In this document: piece after piece, positions 50,063-58,094 of the stretch
How positions within the stretch are numbered: position 1 is the stretch's first letter
How the letters are laid out: each line of letters starts with the position of its first letter
From: Cohaesibacter marisflavi
GTDB taxonomy: Bacteria > Pseudomonadota > Alphaproteobacteria > Rhizobiales > Cohaesibacteraceae
NCBI RefSeq assembly: GCF_900115225.1
Contig: NZ_FOVR01000004.1
Coordinates: forward strand, 124,001 to 188,000
Direction of reading: 5' to 3'
DNA length: 64,000 bases
Made by a program: the position numbers and the translations under genes
Notes under the pieces: model-generated
What the model saw: the letters and a program-made list of their open reading frames with translations, nothing else
Told to the model about the DNA's origin: nothing
Databases searched by the model: none

Positions 50063-51472
50063 ATGAGCACACCAGCTGAAATCGTCAAGTTGATCTCAGA
50101 TCAGGACGTCAAGTATGTTGACATCCGTTTTACCGACCCTCGCGGTAAATTGCAGCACGTAACCGTTATTGAAGACCAGGTCGATGAAGACTTCCTCGAA
50201 GAAGGCTTCATGTTTGACGGTTCCTCTATCGCCGGCTGGAAATCCATTGAAGCTTCTGACATGAAGCTGATGCCAGACTGCGCAAGCGCTTACATCGATC
50301 CGTTCTATGCAGAAAAAACGCTCTGCATTCACTGTTCTGTTGTTGAGCCTGATACGGGCGCTCCTTACGAACGCGACCCACGTGGCACCGCGGAAAAAGC
50401 TGAAGCATACCTCAAGGCTTCCGGCATTGGTGACGTTGCCTACTTCGGCCCAGAAGCTGAATTCTTCATCTTCGACGACGTTCGTTATGCCAACACCATG
50501 AACAAGGTTTCCTACGAAGTTGACGCAATCGACGCTTCCTGGAACACCGATTCCGAATACGAAACCGGCAACACCGGTCATCGTCCGGGCATCAAAGGCG
50601 GTTACTTCCCTGTGAACCCAACCGACTATGCTCAGGACATTCGTTCCGAGATGCTTTCCACCATGAAATCTCTCGGCATGAAAGTTGACAAGCATCACCA
50701 CGAAGTGGCTTCTTGCCAGCACGAACTGGGCCTGATTTTCGATAGCCTCACCAAACAGGGTGACGAGCTGCAGAAATACAAATATGTCATCCATAACGTT
50801 GCTCAGGCATATGGCAAATCCGCCACCTTCATGCCTAAGCCAATCTATGGTGATAACGGCACCGGCATGCACTGCAACATGTCCATCTGGAAAGACGGCA
50901 AACCGCTCTTCGCTGGCGACAAATATGCTGATCTGTCCGACGAAGCCCTGTACTTCATCGGTGGTATCCTGAAGCATGCAAAAACCTTGAATGCTTTCAC
51001 CAACCCATCGACCAACTCCTACAAGCGCCTGATCCCGGGCTTTGAAGCTCCGGTTCTTCGTGCCTATTCTGCACGTAACCGTTCTGGCTGCATCCGTATT
51101 CCTTGGACCGAATCTCCAAAGGCAAAACGCGTTGAAGCTCGCTTCCCGGATCCGTCCGCTAACCCGTACCTCTGCTTCTCCGCTCTTCTGATGGCCGGCC
51201 TTGACGGCATCAAGAACAAGATCCATCCGGGCGATGCAATGGACAAAAACCTGTACGATCTGCCTGCAGAAGAACTCGAAGGGATCCCAACCGTTTGTGG
51301 TTCCCTGCGTGAAGCCATCGAATGCCTCAAGGCTGACCATGACTTCCTGCTGGCTGGCGACGTATTCACCAAAGACCAGATCGACGGTTACATCGAACTC
51401 AAGGAAGAAGAAATTCAGCTGTTCGAACACACCCCGCATCCGGTTGAATTCGCAATGTACTACAGCTGCTAA
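50063..51472 (+). CDS. glnA: Glutamine synthetase, type I
   Basis: This dodecameric enzyme makes glutamine from glutamate, ammonia and ATP. The 469-residue product has the GSI markers [18 protein letters not shown], the ATP-site region [16 protein letters not shown] and the [20 protein letters not shown] segment. The NLYDLP motif contains the adenylylation Tyr (residue 398), so activity should be controlled by GlnE together with GlnB. AAAGGA lies just before the ATG. It is followed by a strong terminator. Confidence 0.98.
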   Translation: MSTPAEIVKLISDQDVKYVDIRFTDPRGKLQHVTVIEDQVDEDFLEEGFMFDGSSIAGWKSIEASDMKLMPDCASAYIDPFYAEKTLCIHCSVVEPDTGAPYERDPRGTAEKAEAYLKASGIGDVAYFGPEAEFFIFDDVRYANTMNKVSYEVDAIDASWNTDSEYETGNTGHRPGIKGGYFPVNPTDYAQDIRSEMLSTMKSLGMKVDKHHHEVASCQHELGLIFDSLTKQGDELQKYKYVIHNVAQAYGKSATFMPKPIYGDNGTGMHCNMSIWKDGKPLFAGDKYADLSDEALYFIGGILKHAKTLNAFTNPSTNSYKRLIPGFEAPVLRAYSARNRSGCIRIPWTESPKAKRVEARFPDPSANPYLCFSALLMAGLDGIKNKIHPGDAMDKNLYDLPAEELEGIPTVCGSLREAIECLKADHDFLLAGDVFTKDQIDGYIELKEEEIQLFEHTPHPVEFAMYYSC

Positions 51473-51518
51473 TTCCCAGTGCCTGGCGCCGCCAAGCACA
51501 CTGGAAGCAAAATTAAGA

Positions 51519-51545
51519 AGGGCCGGTTTTTACCGGCCCTTTTTA
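51519..51545 (+). terminator. Intrinsic terminator of glnA
   Basis: A 9-bp perfect stem AGGGCCGGT/ACCGGCCCT (51519-51527 with 51532-51540) with a T4 loop is followed by TTTTT. It lies 46 bases after the glnA stop. Confidence 0.92.
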
Positions 51546-51640
51546 TTATCGCCGCCTCACTCAGTCCCTTTTACTCAGAGTTAAGCCAAGACTGCAACAA
51601 TCAGAATCCTCATATTCTCTCACGTTATTGACAATCCAAG

Positions 51641-52126
51641 ATGCGCCACCAAAAGCGAAGCCTGCAAAATGCCAGTCACAGCGAAGCACTGGAAAAACTC
51701 AAGGAATACAAAGATGTCAACATCCCACCGGTGGATAGTTTGGCTGGCATCGCCGAATTGTTCATTCAAGAAGCGGGCATAAACCTTACGGCCTTACCGA
51801 TGCTCACCCAATCGCTACAAGGTCTCCAGAAAAAATCAAAGGATTCTCTTGGTGCCATCTGCGCATTTGACCTCCAGCATACTAAAGGCTTGTCCAGATT
51901 ATCATTCATAGTCGAGACTGAGTGGAACTATCTGTTGTTAGAAACAATTGATCCGACCACACGCACTGTGTCCTGCCAACATCTCAAATTGAAGATCCAT
52001 CTTGACGATCCAAAGCGAATGAAACGCGAGGGTCAAAAAATAGTCCAGGCCTTCAGAAAATTCAAAGGCTCCCGTCAAGGAACGAGCCTCCGTACTTACC
52101 TACGCAGATTGCTAGGTGGCAACTAA
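51641..52126 (+). CDS. Hypothetical protein, 161 aa
   Basis: I do not recognise this protein. It is soluble, fairly basic and mixed helix/strand, with no signal peptide or membrane segment. It contains FIQEAGINLTALPMLTQSLQ and a basic C-terminus (GTSLRTYLRRLLGGN). There is no clear ribosome site before the ATG at 51641. It stands alone between the glnA terminator and a convergent phosphatase-like gene. The amino-acid composition looks coding, but the lack of a ribosome site lowers confidence. Confidence 0.55.
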   Translation: MRHQKRSLQNASHSEALEKLKEYKDVNIPPVDSLAGIAELFIQEAGINLTALPMLTQSLQGLQKKSKDSLGAICAFDLQHTKGLSRLSFIVETEWNYLLLETIDPTTRTVSCQHLKLKIHLDDPKRMKREGQKIVQAFRKFKGSRQGTSLRTYLRRLLGGN

Positions 52127-52153
52127 ACCTGAGAGATTATTAGCCATCGAGAC

Positions 52154-52738
52154 TCAAGCCTCTTCCATTGCCTGCCAGCCATGGAGCATTTTGCGTGCGC
52201 CCCAGTCATAGGTGAAATAATATCCCGCCGGTGGCGGAGTAAATTCAGCCCCGATGCCCTGCCCGGCCAGATAGCAGAAGAGCAGCGCACCAACGCGCCC
52301 ATGACCAACCATCAGGACATCTCCGCGCATGCCACTGGTCAGCACCCGTTCCATTGCAGAAAGATAGGCAGCTGCGATACGGTCCTGCGCATCCATAGCA
52401 TCCTCGCCCGGCGCCGCACCCTGATCCTCATATGCCGAAAAAAGCCGTTTCAATCGCCCCACCAAACCAAACTGAGGTAATGCGCCCGTCACCAGATTAT
52501 CGCTTTCATCCATGTCCGCATCAATACTGGGAAGAATAGACAAGCGATCCCCTATAATGGATGCTGTCTGGCGAGTCATGGCGTGAGAACTGGAGAAAAT
52601 ATAGGACGTGCCATCCAGCAGGCCGCTATTTGCAAGAGCCTCGGCACGCGCACGCGCATCGTCATCAAGCGCACAGGCGCTCTGAGAAAGAGACAAATTG
52701 TCCAGACTTTGTGGGTGGATAAGGTATCGAACCAACAT
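52154..52738 (-). CDS. Histidine-phosphatase-superfamily-like protein with degenerate N-terminal motif
   Basis: The 194-residue protein has the fold markers of the phosphoglycerate-mutase-like family: a YIFSSSHAMTRQTASII segment (SSxxxRxxQTA in intact members) and a late GHGRVGALLF with a His. The N-terminal RHG catalytic motif is missing; the strand reads LVRYLIHPQS, so one His remains but Arg-His-Gly does not. It may be an inactive or altered-specificity member. It lies convergent to the hypothetical gene at 51641. Confidence 0.65.
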   Translation of the reverse strand: MLVRYLIHPQSLDNLSLSQSACALDDDARARAEALANSGLLDGTSYIFSSSHAMTRQTASIIGDRLSILPSIDADMDESDNLVTGALPQFGLVGRLKRLFSAYEDQGAAPGEDAMDAQDRIAAAYLSAMERVLTSGMRGDVLMVGHGRVGALLFCYLAGQGIGAEFTPPPAGYYFTYDWGARKMLHGWQAMEEA

Positions 52739-52792
52739 GAAGAATGCTCAACCGGTCGGGGCTGCGCACCAGATCGGCAAAACAGCGCGGCC

Positions 52793-52966
52793 CTAGATCA
52801 AAAGGAAGAACAAGGCAAGAAAACATGTCGCCGTAGCATTAAGCCATGGGGACATACCTGAGACATCCTGATATTGCATCCGCGCTCTGTCGGCCCTGTA
52901 GAGGCTTGATTTCAACTCAAATACCGACGTTCGCAGATTGTCAATTTCAGCCTCAACCTGTTCCAT
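52793..52966 (-). CDS. Possible small tail-anchored protein, 57 aa
   Basis: From the ATG at 52966 the frame encodes MEQVEAEIDNLRTSVFELKS, an amphipathic stretch with heptad-like spacing, then a C-terminal hydrophobic segment (LNATATCFLALFFLLI) that could anchor the protein in a membrane. GGA lies 7 bases upstream. A longer frame to 53131 exists but its N-terminal part is not protein-like. A CtrA-like box (53019-53036) lies just upstream. The existence and function of this gene are uncertain. Confidence 0.5.
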   Translation of the reverse strand: MEQVEAEIDNLRTSVFELKSSLYRADRARMQYQDVSGMSPWLNATATCFLALFFLLI

Positions 52967-53277
52967 GAAATATCCGTTTGTTTTGTCCCCATACGTTCCA
53001 AACTTAAGGGGCAAATAGTTAACAAAGATTAACCATGATTTGAAACTTTTCACACCTGTCCCGATCAGGTCTCGCTCACCAGCCACAAAAGAGCCCTGCA
53101 TGCTCAAAGCACGCCAAACAGAGGGGCTCATGGCCCCCTTTCTGCTCGTAAAAGGCCTGATTTCTGCGAGGATTCACATTTCCTTGCAGCGAACACTTGA
53201 CCAGTGCCCCTTAGCCAAAGACATTGTGGAAACGATTAAGAGCCTGATTCGCGCCGTTTATTGCGCATCATTCGCAC
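52967..53277. other. Spacer upstream of parE with CtrA-like motif
   Basis: It contains TTAAC (53019-53023) and TTAACCAT (53029-53036). The latter is an exact copy of the CtrA half-site known from Caulobacter and Hyphomicrobiales. The two TTAA blocks are 6 bases apart instead of the canonical 7. It lies about 50 bases before the small gene at 52966 and 350 before parE. No other gene is seen here. Confidence 0.4.
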
Positions 53278-53305
53278 TTGCGAACAGCCCGAAAACTGTT
53301 AAGAC
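53278..53305 (+). promoter_or_regulatory. Possible parE promoter
   Basis: TTGCGA (53278-53283) and TAAGAC (53300-53305) are spaced by 16 bases. A hairpin CGGTAGCG/CGTTACCG (53320-53327 with 53339-53346) follows in the predicted leader, 37 bases before the parE ATG. Confidence 0.4.
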
Positions 53306-53383
53306 CGAACGAAAAGGATCGGTAGCGTTCATTTGTTCCGTTACCGAGCCCGTAACTGTCCTGTCGGAAACGAAGAGTAGTCT

Positions 53384-55453
53384 ATGTCTGCGTCTGACGA
53401 TCTTTTTGCCTCTGTGCCAACACCCAAGGGCGGCACTCCCGCCCCCAAAGCCGCCCCTGCGGCTCCGGCCACCCCGAAACCAAAATCCGGGAACAATAGC
53501 CCGGCGTCGGTTCCTGGGGTAAAGGCCGACTATACAGCAGCAGACATTGAAGTTCTCGAAGGGCTGGAGCCCGTACGCCGTAGACCCGGCATGTATATCG
53601 GTGGTACCGACGAAAAAGCGTTGCATCACCTGTTTGCCGAGATCATCGACAACTCCATGGACGAAGCCGTCGCAGGCTATGCCTCATGGATTGAAGTTGA
53701 GCTTTTGCCGGACAACGTGATCACCGTCACAGATAACGGACGCGGCATTCCGGTCGATCCGCATCCGAAATTTCCCAACAAGTCGGCGCTGGAAGTCATC
53801 CTGACAACTCTGCATGCGGGCGGCAAATTCGATTCTGCCGTATATGAGACATCTGGTGGTCTGCATGGCGTGGGCGCATCCGTCGTCAATGCGCTTTCAG
53901 AGAGCATGGTGGTGGAAGTTGCCTCCAACAAGAAGCTCTATCGCCAGAGCTTCTCCCGCGGCATTCCTACCGGCGCATTGGAGCTGCTCGGCGACGTGCA
54001 TAACAGGCGCGGCACCAAGGTCACCTTCAAGCCGGACCACGAGATCTTCGGCAAGAAACTCCGCTTTAAACCAGAGCAGTTGCTCAATATGGCGCGCTCC
54101 AAGGCCTACCTTTTCGGCGGCGTTGAAATCCGCTGGTCCTGTGCACCGGAATTGCTGGAGCACAGCCCGGAGGTTCCACCAAAGGCAACCTTCCATTTCC
54201 CCGAAGGGCTGAAGGATTATCTGGCGGCCACCCTTGGCAAGACCAATCTCGTTACTCAGGAAATCTTCGCCGGCCGCACCGAAAAGTCAGCCGGTCACGG
54301 CGCCGTGGAATGGGCTGTTTGCTGGTTTGGTGGCGATGGCTTTTTCAATTCCTATTGTAACACCGTGCCAACTCCCGAAGGCGGCACCCATGAAAGCGGC
54401 CTGCGCACAGCCTTGTTGCGCGGCCTTAAAAACTATGCCGAACTGACCAGCAACAAGAAGGGCACCCTGATCACCGCAGACGATGTGATGACCAGCGCTG
54501 GCGCCCTGCTCTCGGTCTTCATTCGCGAGCCCGAATTTGTTGGTCAGACCAAGGATCGTCTCGCAACCACTGCCGCTACGCGCATTGTCGAGCAAGCCGT
54601 TCGAGACCAGTTCGACCACTGGCTGACCAATGCCCCCCAGCAGGCCAACCGCCTTCTTGACTGGGTCATTGACCGCGCGGAGGAACGTCTGCGTCGTCGC
54701 AAGGAAAAGGATGTCAGCCGCAAATCGGCCGTGCGCAAACTGCGTCTGCCGGGCAAGCTGGCCGACTGTTCGCAAAATGCCAAGGGCGACACCGAACTCT
54801 TCATCGTGGAGGGCGATTCAGCTGGTGGCTCTGCCAAACAGGCCCGTAACCGCACCACGCAGGCCGTTCTGCCATTGCGCGGCAAGATCTTGAATGTCGC
54901 CAGTGCCTCCAGCGACAAGCTCCACGCCAACCAACTGCTGGCTGATCTGGTTCAGGCGCTGGGCTGTGGCACCCGCAAAAACTACAATGATGACGATCTG
55001 CGCTATGATCGCGTCATCATCATGACGGATGCTGACGTCGACGGGGCCCATATTGCGTCTCTATTGCTCACCTATTTCCAGCGGGAGATGCCGCAACTGA
55101 TCCATAACGGACATCTGTTTTTGGCCATTCCGCCGCTATATCGCATCAGTCAGGGCGGCAAGACGCTTTATGCCAGAGACGATATGCACAAGGATGAGCT
55201 GCTTGACAAGGAATTCAAGGGCAAGGGAAAAATCGAGATCGGGCGCTTTAAAGGTCTGGGTGAAATGCGCTCTGACCAGCTCAAGGACACAACGATGGAT
55301 CCCAAGAACCGGACATTGCTGAAAGTTCAGATCGTTGATATGATTCCGGGACAAACGAAGGAAGTCGTAACCCGTCTGATGGGGAACAAACCCGAAGCCC
55401 GCTTTGAATTCATTCAGGAAAATGCCGAATTTGCGACCGATCTTGACATTTAA
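53384..55453 (+). CDS. parE: DNA topoisomerase IV subunit B
   Basis: ParE is the ATPase subunit of topoisomerase IV, which unlinks replicated chromosomes. The 689-residue product has the GHKL ATPase motifs EIIDNSMDEAVAG, VTDNGRGIPVD and ETSGGLHGVGASVVNAL. Its Toprim domain has FIVEGDSAGGSAKQARNR and the metal-binding DADVDGAHI. The C-terminal FKGLGEMRSDQLKDTTMDP is diagnostic. The extra N-terminal about 50 residues are Pro/Ala-rich and probably disordered, as in many alphaproteobacteria. Confidence 0.95.
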   Translation: MSASDDLFASVPTPKGGTPAPKAAPAAPATPKPKSGNNSPASVPGVKADYTAADIEVLEGLEPVRRRPGMYIGGTDEKALHHLFAEIIDNSMDEAVAGYASWIEVELLPDNVITVTDNGRGIPVDPHPKFPNKSALEVILTTLHAGGKFDSAVYETSGGLHGVGASVVNALSESMVVEVASNKKLYRQSFSRGIPTGALELLGDVHNRRGTKVTFKPDHEIFGKKLRFKPEQLLNMARSKAYLFGGVEIRWSCAPELLEHSPEVPPKATFHFPEGLKDYLAATLGKTNLVTQEIFAGRTEKSAGHGAVEWAVCWFGGDGFFNSYCNTVPTPEGGTHESGLRTALLRGLKNYAELTSNKKGTLITADDVMTSAGALLSVFIREPEFVGQTKDRLATTAATRIVEQAVRDQFDHWLTNAPQQANRLLDWVIDRAEERLRRRKEKDVSRKSAVRKLRLPGKLADCSQNAKGDTELFIVEGDSAGGSAKQARNRTTQAVLPLRGKILNVASASSDKLHANQLLADLVQALGCGTRKNYNDDDLRYDRVIIMTDADVDGAHIASLLLTYFQREMPQLIHNGHLFLAIPPLYRISQGGKTLYARDDMHKDELLDKEFKGKGKIEIGRFKGLGEMRSDQLKDTTMDPKNRTLLKVQIVDMIPGQTKEVVTRLMGNKPEARFEFIQENAEFATDLDI

Positions 55454-55838
55454 TGCAAAGGCTTCGGCCTTTCTGCTGATCATGACAGCCGCATTTTGCC
55501 TTTCGCCCTTGCCGGGGAGAGCCGCCGACAACAATCTGCCCCCTTATGAGCAGAATCTCAGACGTTTGAGCTCAATCGTTGGCGCTCTCATGTATCTTGA
55601 TCCTCTATGCAACGGCAGCGATCCCAAAGACTGGTATTTTCAAATGGCAGCCTTGCTGGAAGCCGAAAATGCCGACGACGCCCGAGCGCGGCAACTTAAA
55701 GATCACTTCAACAAGAGTTACCTCGCCTACTCAAAGACTTATAGAAGTTGCAATGATCAGGCCCGCAAGGCAACCCGCCTTTATCACACCGAAGGCCAAT
55801 CCCTGCTCGCAACGCTGAAGCTGAAACACGCGCGTTAA
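55422..55838 (+). CDS. TIGR02301-type exported protein
   Basis: The product of about 138 residues has an N-terminal signal segment (AFLLIMTAAFCLSPLPGRAAD). The mature part contains the LPPYEQNLRRLSSIVGALMY and DWYFQMAALLEAE segments with the C-terminal SYLAYSKTYRSC, matching the alphaproteobacterial TIGR02301 family of unknown function. It overlaps the parE stop by about 30 bases in another frame; the start is uncertain (55404, 55422 or 55482). Overlap implies cotranscription with parE. Two Cys could form a disulfide in the periplasm. Confidence 0.72.
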   Translation: MPNLRPILTFNAKASAFLLIMTAAFCLSPLPGRAADNNLPPYEQNLRRLSSIVGALMYLDPLCNGSDPKDWYFQMAALLEAENADDARARQLKDHFNKSYLAYSKTYRSCNDQARKATRLYHTEGQSLLATLKLKHAR

Positions 55839-55872
55839 CCATATAGGTTAAATCCTCAGGAAAACCTTAACC
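55835..55872. promoter_or_regulatory. Cluster of CtrA-like TTAACC motifs
   Basis: TTAACCAT (55835-55842), TTAA (55848-55851) and TTAACC (55867-55872) occur within 38 bases. They overlap the end of the TIGR02301-type gene and lie about 180 bases before the next gene. CtrA sites have this core, but spacing is not canonical. Confidence 0.35.
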
Positions 55873-56052
55873 TTTCGGTAAGGAATTGCCCGCAGATCCG
55901 CAGAATCTGCTATCCCTTGGATATTGATAACAGAATCAACATCTTGGGATTCCACCCGCGACACCGCGCGTAAGCCTCGATAAAAATGGCCCGCGTCTTG
56001 CGATAAAATCCCCGGATAAAGACAAACACTCGTTCCGAGGAGACGCGCATCT

Positions 56053-56331
56053 ATGGCCGACCAAACAATCGTGAATCAAGGCTCTGCCCCGGAAAAAGAC
56101 ATGCGCGAAATCGACAAGCAGAAGCAGCAAGCGCTGTGTATTCTTGGCGATTTATGGGATCAGGCGTCTGATGACGGCATGAATATCGATTGTCTGGCGC
56201 ACGCAGCCCTGTTTCAGGCACTCAGCAGCCTCGTTCTGGCATATGGCGAAGAAACCGTCGCCGAATTCTGTTCGGATTTGCCAGACAGGATCCTTTGCGG
56301 CGACTACACACTGGATCGACGCATTCAGTAA
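56053..56331 (+). CDS. Hypothetical protein, 92 aa
   Basis: This small acidic, mostly helical soluble protein (MADQTIVNQGSAPEKDMREI ...) has helices around LCILGDLWDQASDDGMNID and HAALFQALSSLVLAYGEETV. No domain is recognised. GAGGAG lies 10 bases upstream of the ATG. It is preceded by a CtrA-like motif cluster. Codon use is like its neighbours, so a conserved small alphaproteobacterial protein is likely, but its role cannot be stated. Confidence 0.65.
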   Translation: MADQTIVNQGSAPEKDMREIDKQKQQALCILGDLWDQASDDGMNIDCLAHAALFQALSSLVLAYGEETVAEFCSDLPDRILCGDYTLDRRIQ

Positions 56332-56506
56332 AAGTCGCGGAAAGCCCGACCGGCTCCCCTTTTTGCGCCTTGCGCGAGGAGTTTGTGCTTGCAAAGACAT
56401 CAGGGCACGCTAACAATCATCAGACCGCACGCAGGCAGAAACACTTGTGACAAAGTTCGTGAGCCTTCCTTTGCAAAGGAAGGCAGAAGAAACGACAAGG
56501 TCTGGC

Positions 56507-57253
56507 ATGACGCTTCAGTTATACAACAAAAGGCCCTTCAGTCTGGTGCTTTTGTCCTTGGCACAGGGGATCGTGCTGGGCACGGCCCTAATCATGTTGT
56601 CGCAACACTCGGCCATTGCAGCAAGCGGCGTGACCATCAATGGCGTGGTTCCCCAGCCAGACTATTCATCCTCCAGTCAGGGATATCCTTATTCGAGTGG
56701 TCCCGTAGGGTCTCGAGCGACCGTGAATGGTCGCTCTATCAAGGAAATGGGTGGCAAGACCTACTCCAGCACCCCTGCGCAAGGTCCAGTCATTTTACGA
56801 GACCTTGGCGCCCTGCCCCTGCCAGTCTGGCGCATGGCAAAAGCCATTTTCGAAGCCAGCCAAGAAGACAGCCTTGATGCCTTGCGCATGCCAATCGAAA
56901 TGAACGAAATGCCTCCCAGCTTCGGCGCAGCAGCCGCCAGCAGCCGCGATCCCGTTGCGCAGCTACGCAGCCTTTCCCAAAGCGGTGAAGATGAGGAAAT
57001 TCTCAACGCGCTTTTTGATACACTGACCAGTGGCTTTGTGCATGTAGGGCGGGGTTCGCCCTATGAGGCCTATGTCTGGCCCTATTTCGCGCACTACCCG
57101 ATATCCTCTCTCGACACAGCACAAAGAGAAGAATTACGCCAGCTCTTGCCGCCAGATGCCTACCAGCAAACCATACAATCTGGGCAATATGCCTATTATA
57201 TACTTGGCATTAGCCCTGATGGTGTCTGGCAATATTTCTTCAAAGAGCAATAA
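56507..57253 (+). CDS. Exported or membrane-anchored hypothetical protein, 248 aa
   Basis: The ATG at 56507 (AAGGT upstream) gives a basic N-terminus followed by a hydrophobic signal or anchor (FSLVLLSLAQGIVLGTALIM, residues about 11-30) and an AIAASG cleavage-like site. A Ser/Gly/Pro-rich linker with NGVVPQPDYSSSSQGYPYSS follows, then a globular domain from about residue 85 that ends in ILGISPDGVWQYFFKEQ. No family is recognised. The frame extends to 56447 without clear reason. Probably periplasmic. Confidence 0.68.
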   Translation: MTLQLYNKRPFSLVLLSLAQGIVLGTALIMLSQHSAIAASGVTINGVVPQPDYSSSSQGYPYSSGPVGSRATVNGRSIKEMGGKTYSSTPAQGPVILRDLGALPLPVWRMAKAIFEASQEDSLDALRMPIEMNEMPPSFGAAAASSRDPVAQLRSLSQSGEDEEILNALFDTLTSGFVHVGRGSPYEAYVWPYFAHYPISSLDTAQREELRQLLPPDAYQQTIQSGQYAYYILGISPDGVWQYFFKEQ

Positions 57254-57387
57254 TCAGCTAGTCTAGCGACAAATTTTGACTTTTCAGCTCTTGAAATAGC
57301 CGCTAATCTTGCCATATCAGAAATTGCACCTGCCAATAGCATTTATTTTTTATCGAACGCATTTCTTGATAGGCACGGGAACACGGC

Positions 57388-57864
57388 ATGAGACGGTCAA
57401 AGGATCCAAGGAACAAGCGACTCTTAGCGCCCCTTCATGCCAATCGCCATGAACAATATAAGCGCAAGAAGCACAGCCTAAAGCCCCATCAATCCCAGAG
57501 TTACGGCGACGTTGTACGGCGTACATTCTTCTTTCAGCTCAGACTAGCTGCAGACAACCTGCGTGATTTGATGCTAAGCCCGATCGCTATCGTGGCGGCG
57601 TTGCTCGGCCTGCTACGCCCAAGCGACCCATCTTGGGCGCTGGATCGTCTGATGCTTTTTGGCCGCGCAACGGATCGCTGGATCAATCTGTTTGAAGAAG
57701 TGGACAAGGATACGCCCGATCACTCCGGCCAAACCCTTGACGATCTGCTTGATAATGTCGAAAACAAAATCAAGACGAAACTTGATCCGGAAACCCCGGC
57801 AGAAGAGTCTTCCTGGGCCAGTTGCTTTGAGGCTTTTCAAGCTTCGCAACAATCGCGCAAATGA
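57388..57864 (+). CDS. Hypothetical protein with one membrane segment, 158 aa
   Basis: A very basic N-terminus (about 40 residues) is followed by RLAADNLRDLMLSPIAIVAA, continuing LLGLLRPSDP. The hydrophobic part (about residues 63-77) could be a short membrane helix. An acidic C-terminal region follows (VDKDTPDHSGQTLDDLLDNVE). Similar LRDLxLSP-hydrophobic-LLGLL proteins of unknown function exist in other proteobacteria, from memory. GGGA lies about 8 bases before the ATG. Role unknown. Confidence 0.62.
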   Translation: MRRSKDPRNKRLLAPLHANRHEQYKRKKHSLKPHQSQSYGDVVRRTFFFQLRLAADNLRDLMLSPIAIVAALLGLLRPSDPSWALDRLMLFGRATDRWINLFEEVDKDTPDHSGQTLDDLLDNVENKIKTKLDPETPAEESSWASCFEAFQASQQSRK

Positions 57865-58094
57865 TATAGTCACTTTTTACAACAGCAGGTTTTACTGCGC
57901 CCAATTGAAATTTGGGGAAAATTGTCCAATTTCCAGTTTTAGCATCTCAAATAAACCGTATTTGCCGCATTGCATTGACAAATTCGCTCAAAATCGTATG
58001 GTTCCGCCAACTTCTAAAACCTATGCACGTTTTCAGTTTTACTTAATTATGAGAATTACCGAAAACGCAGCGCAACAATTGGTTCCATCATCTG

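Noticed and set aside
50096-51499. 467-codon open frame on the minus strand
   Set aside because: Antisense of glnA, which has a well-supported frame, promoter and terminator on the plus strand.
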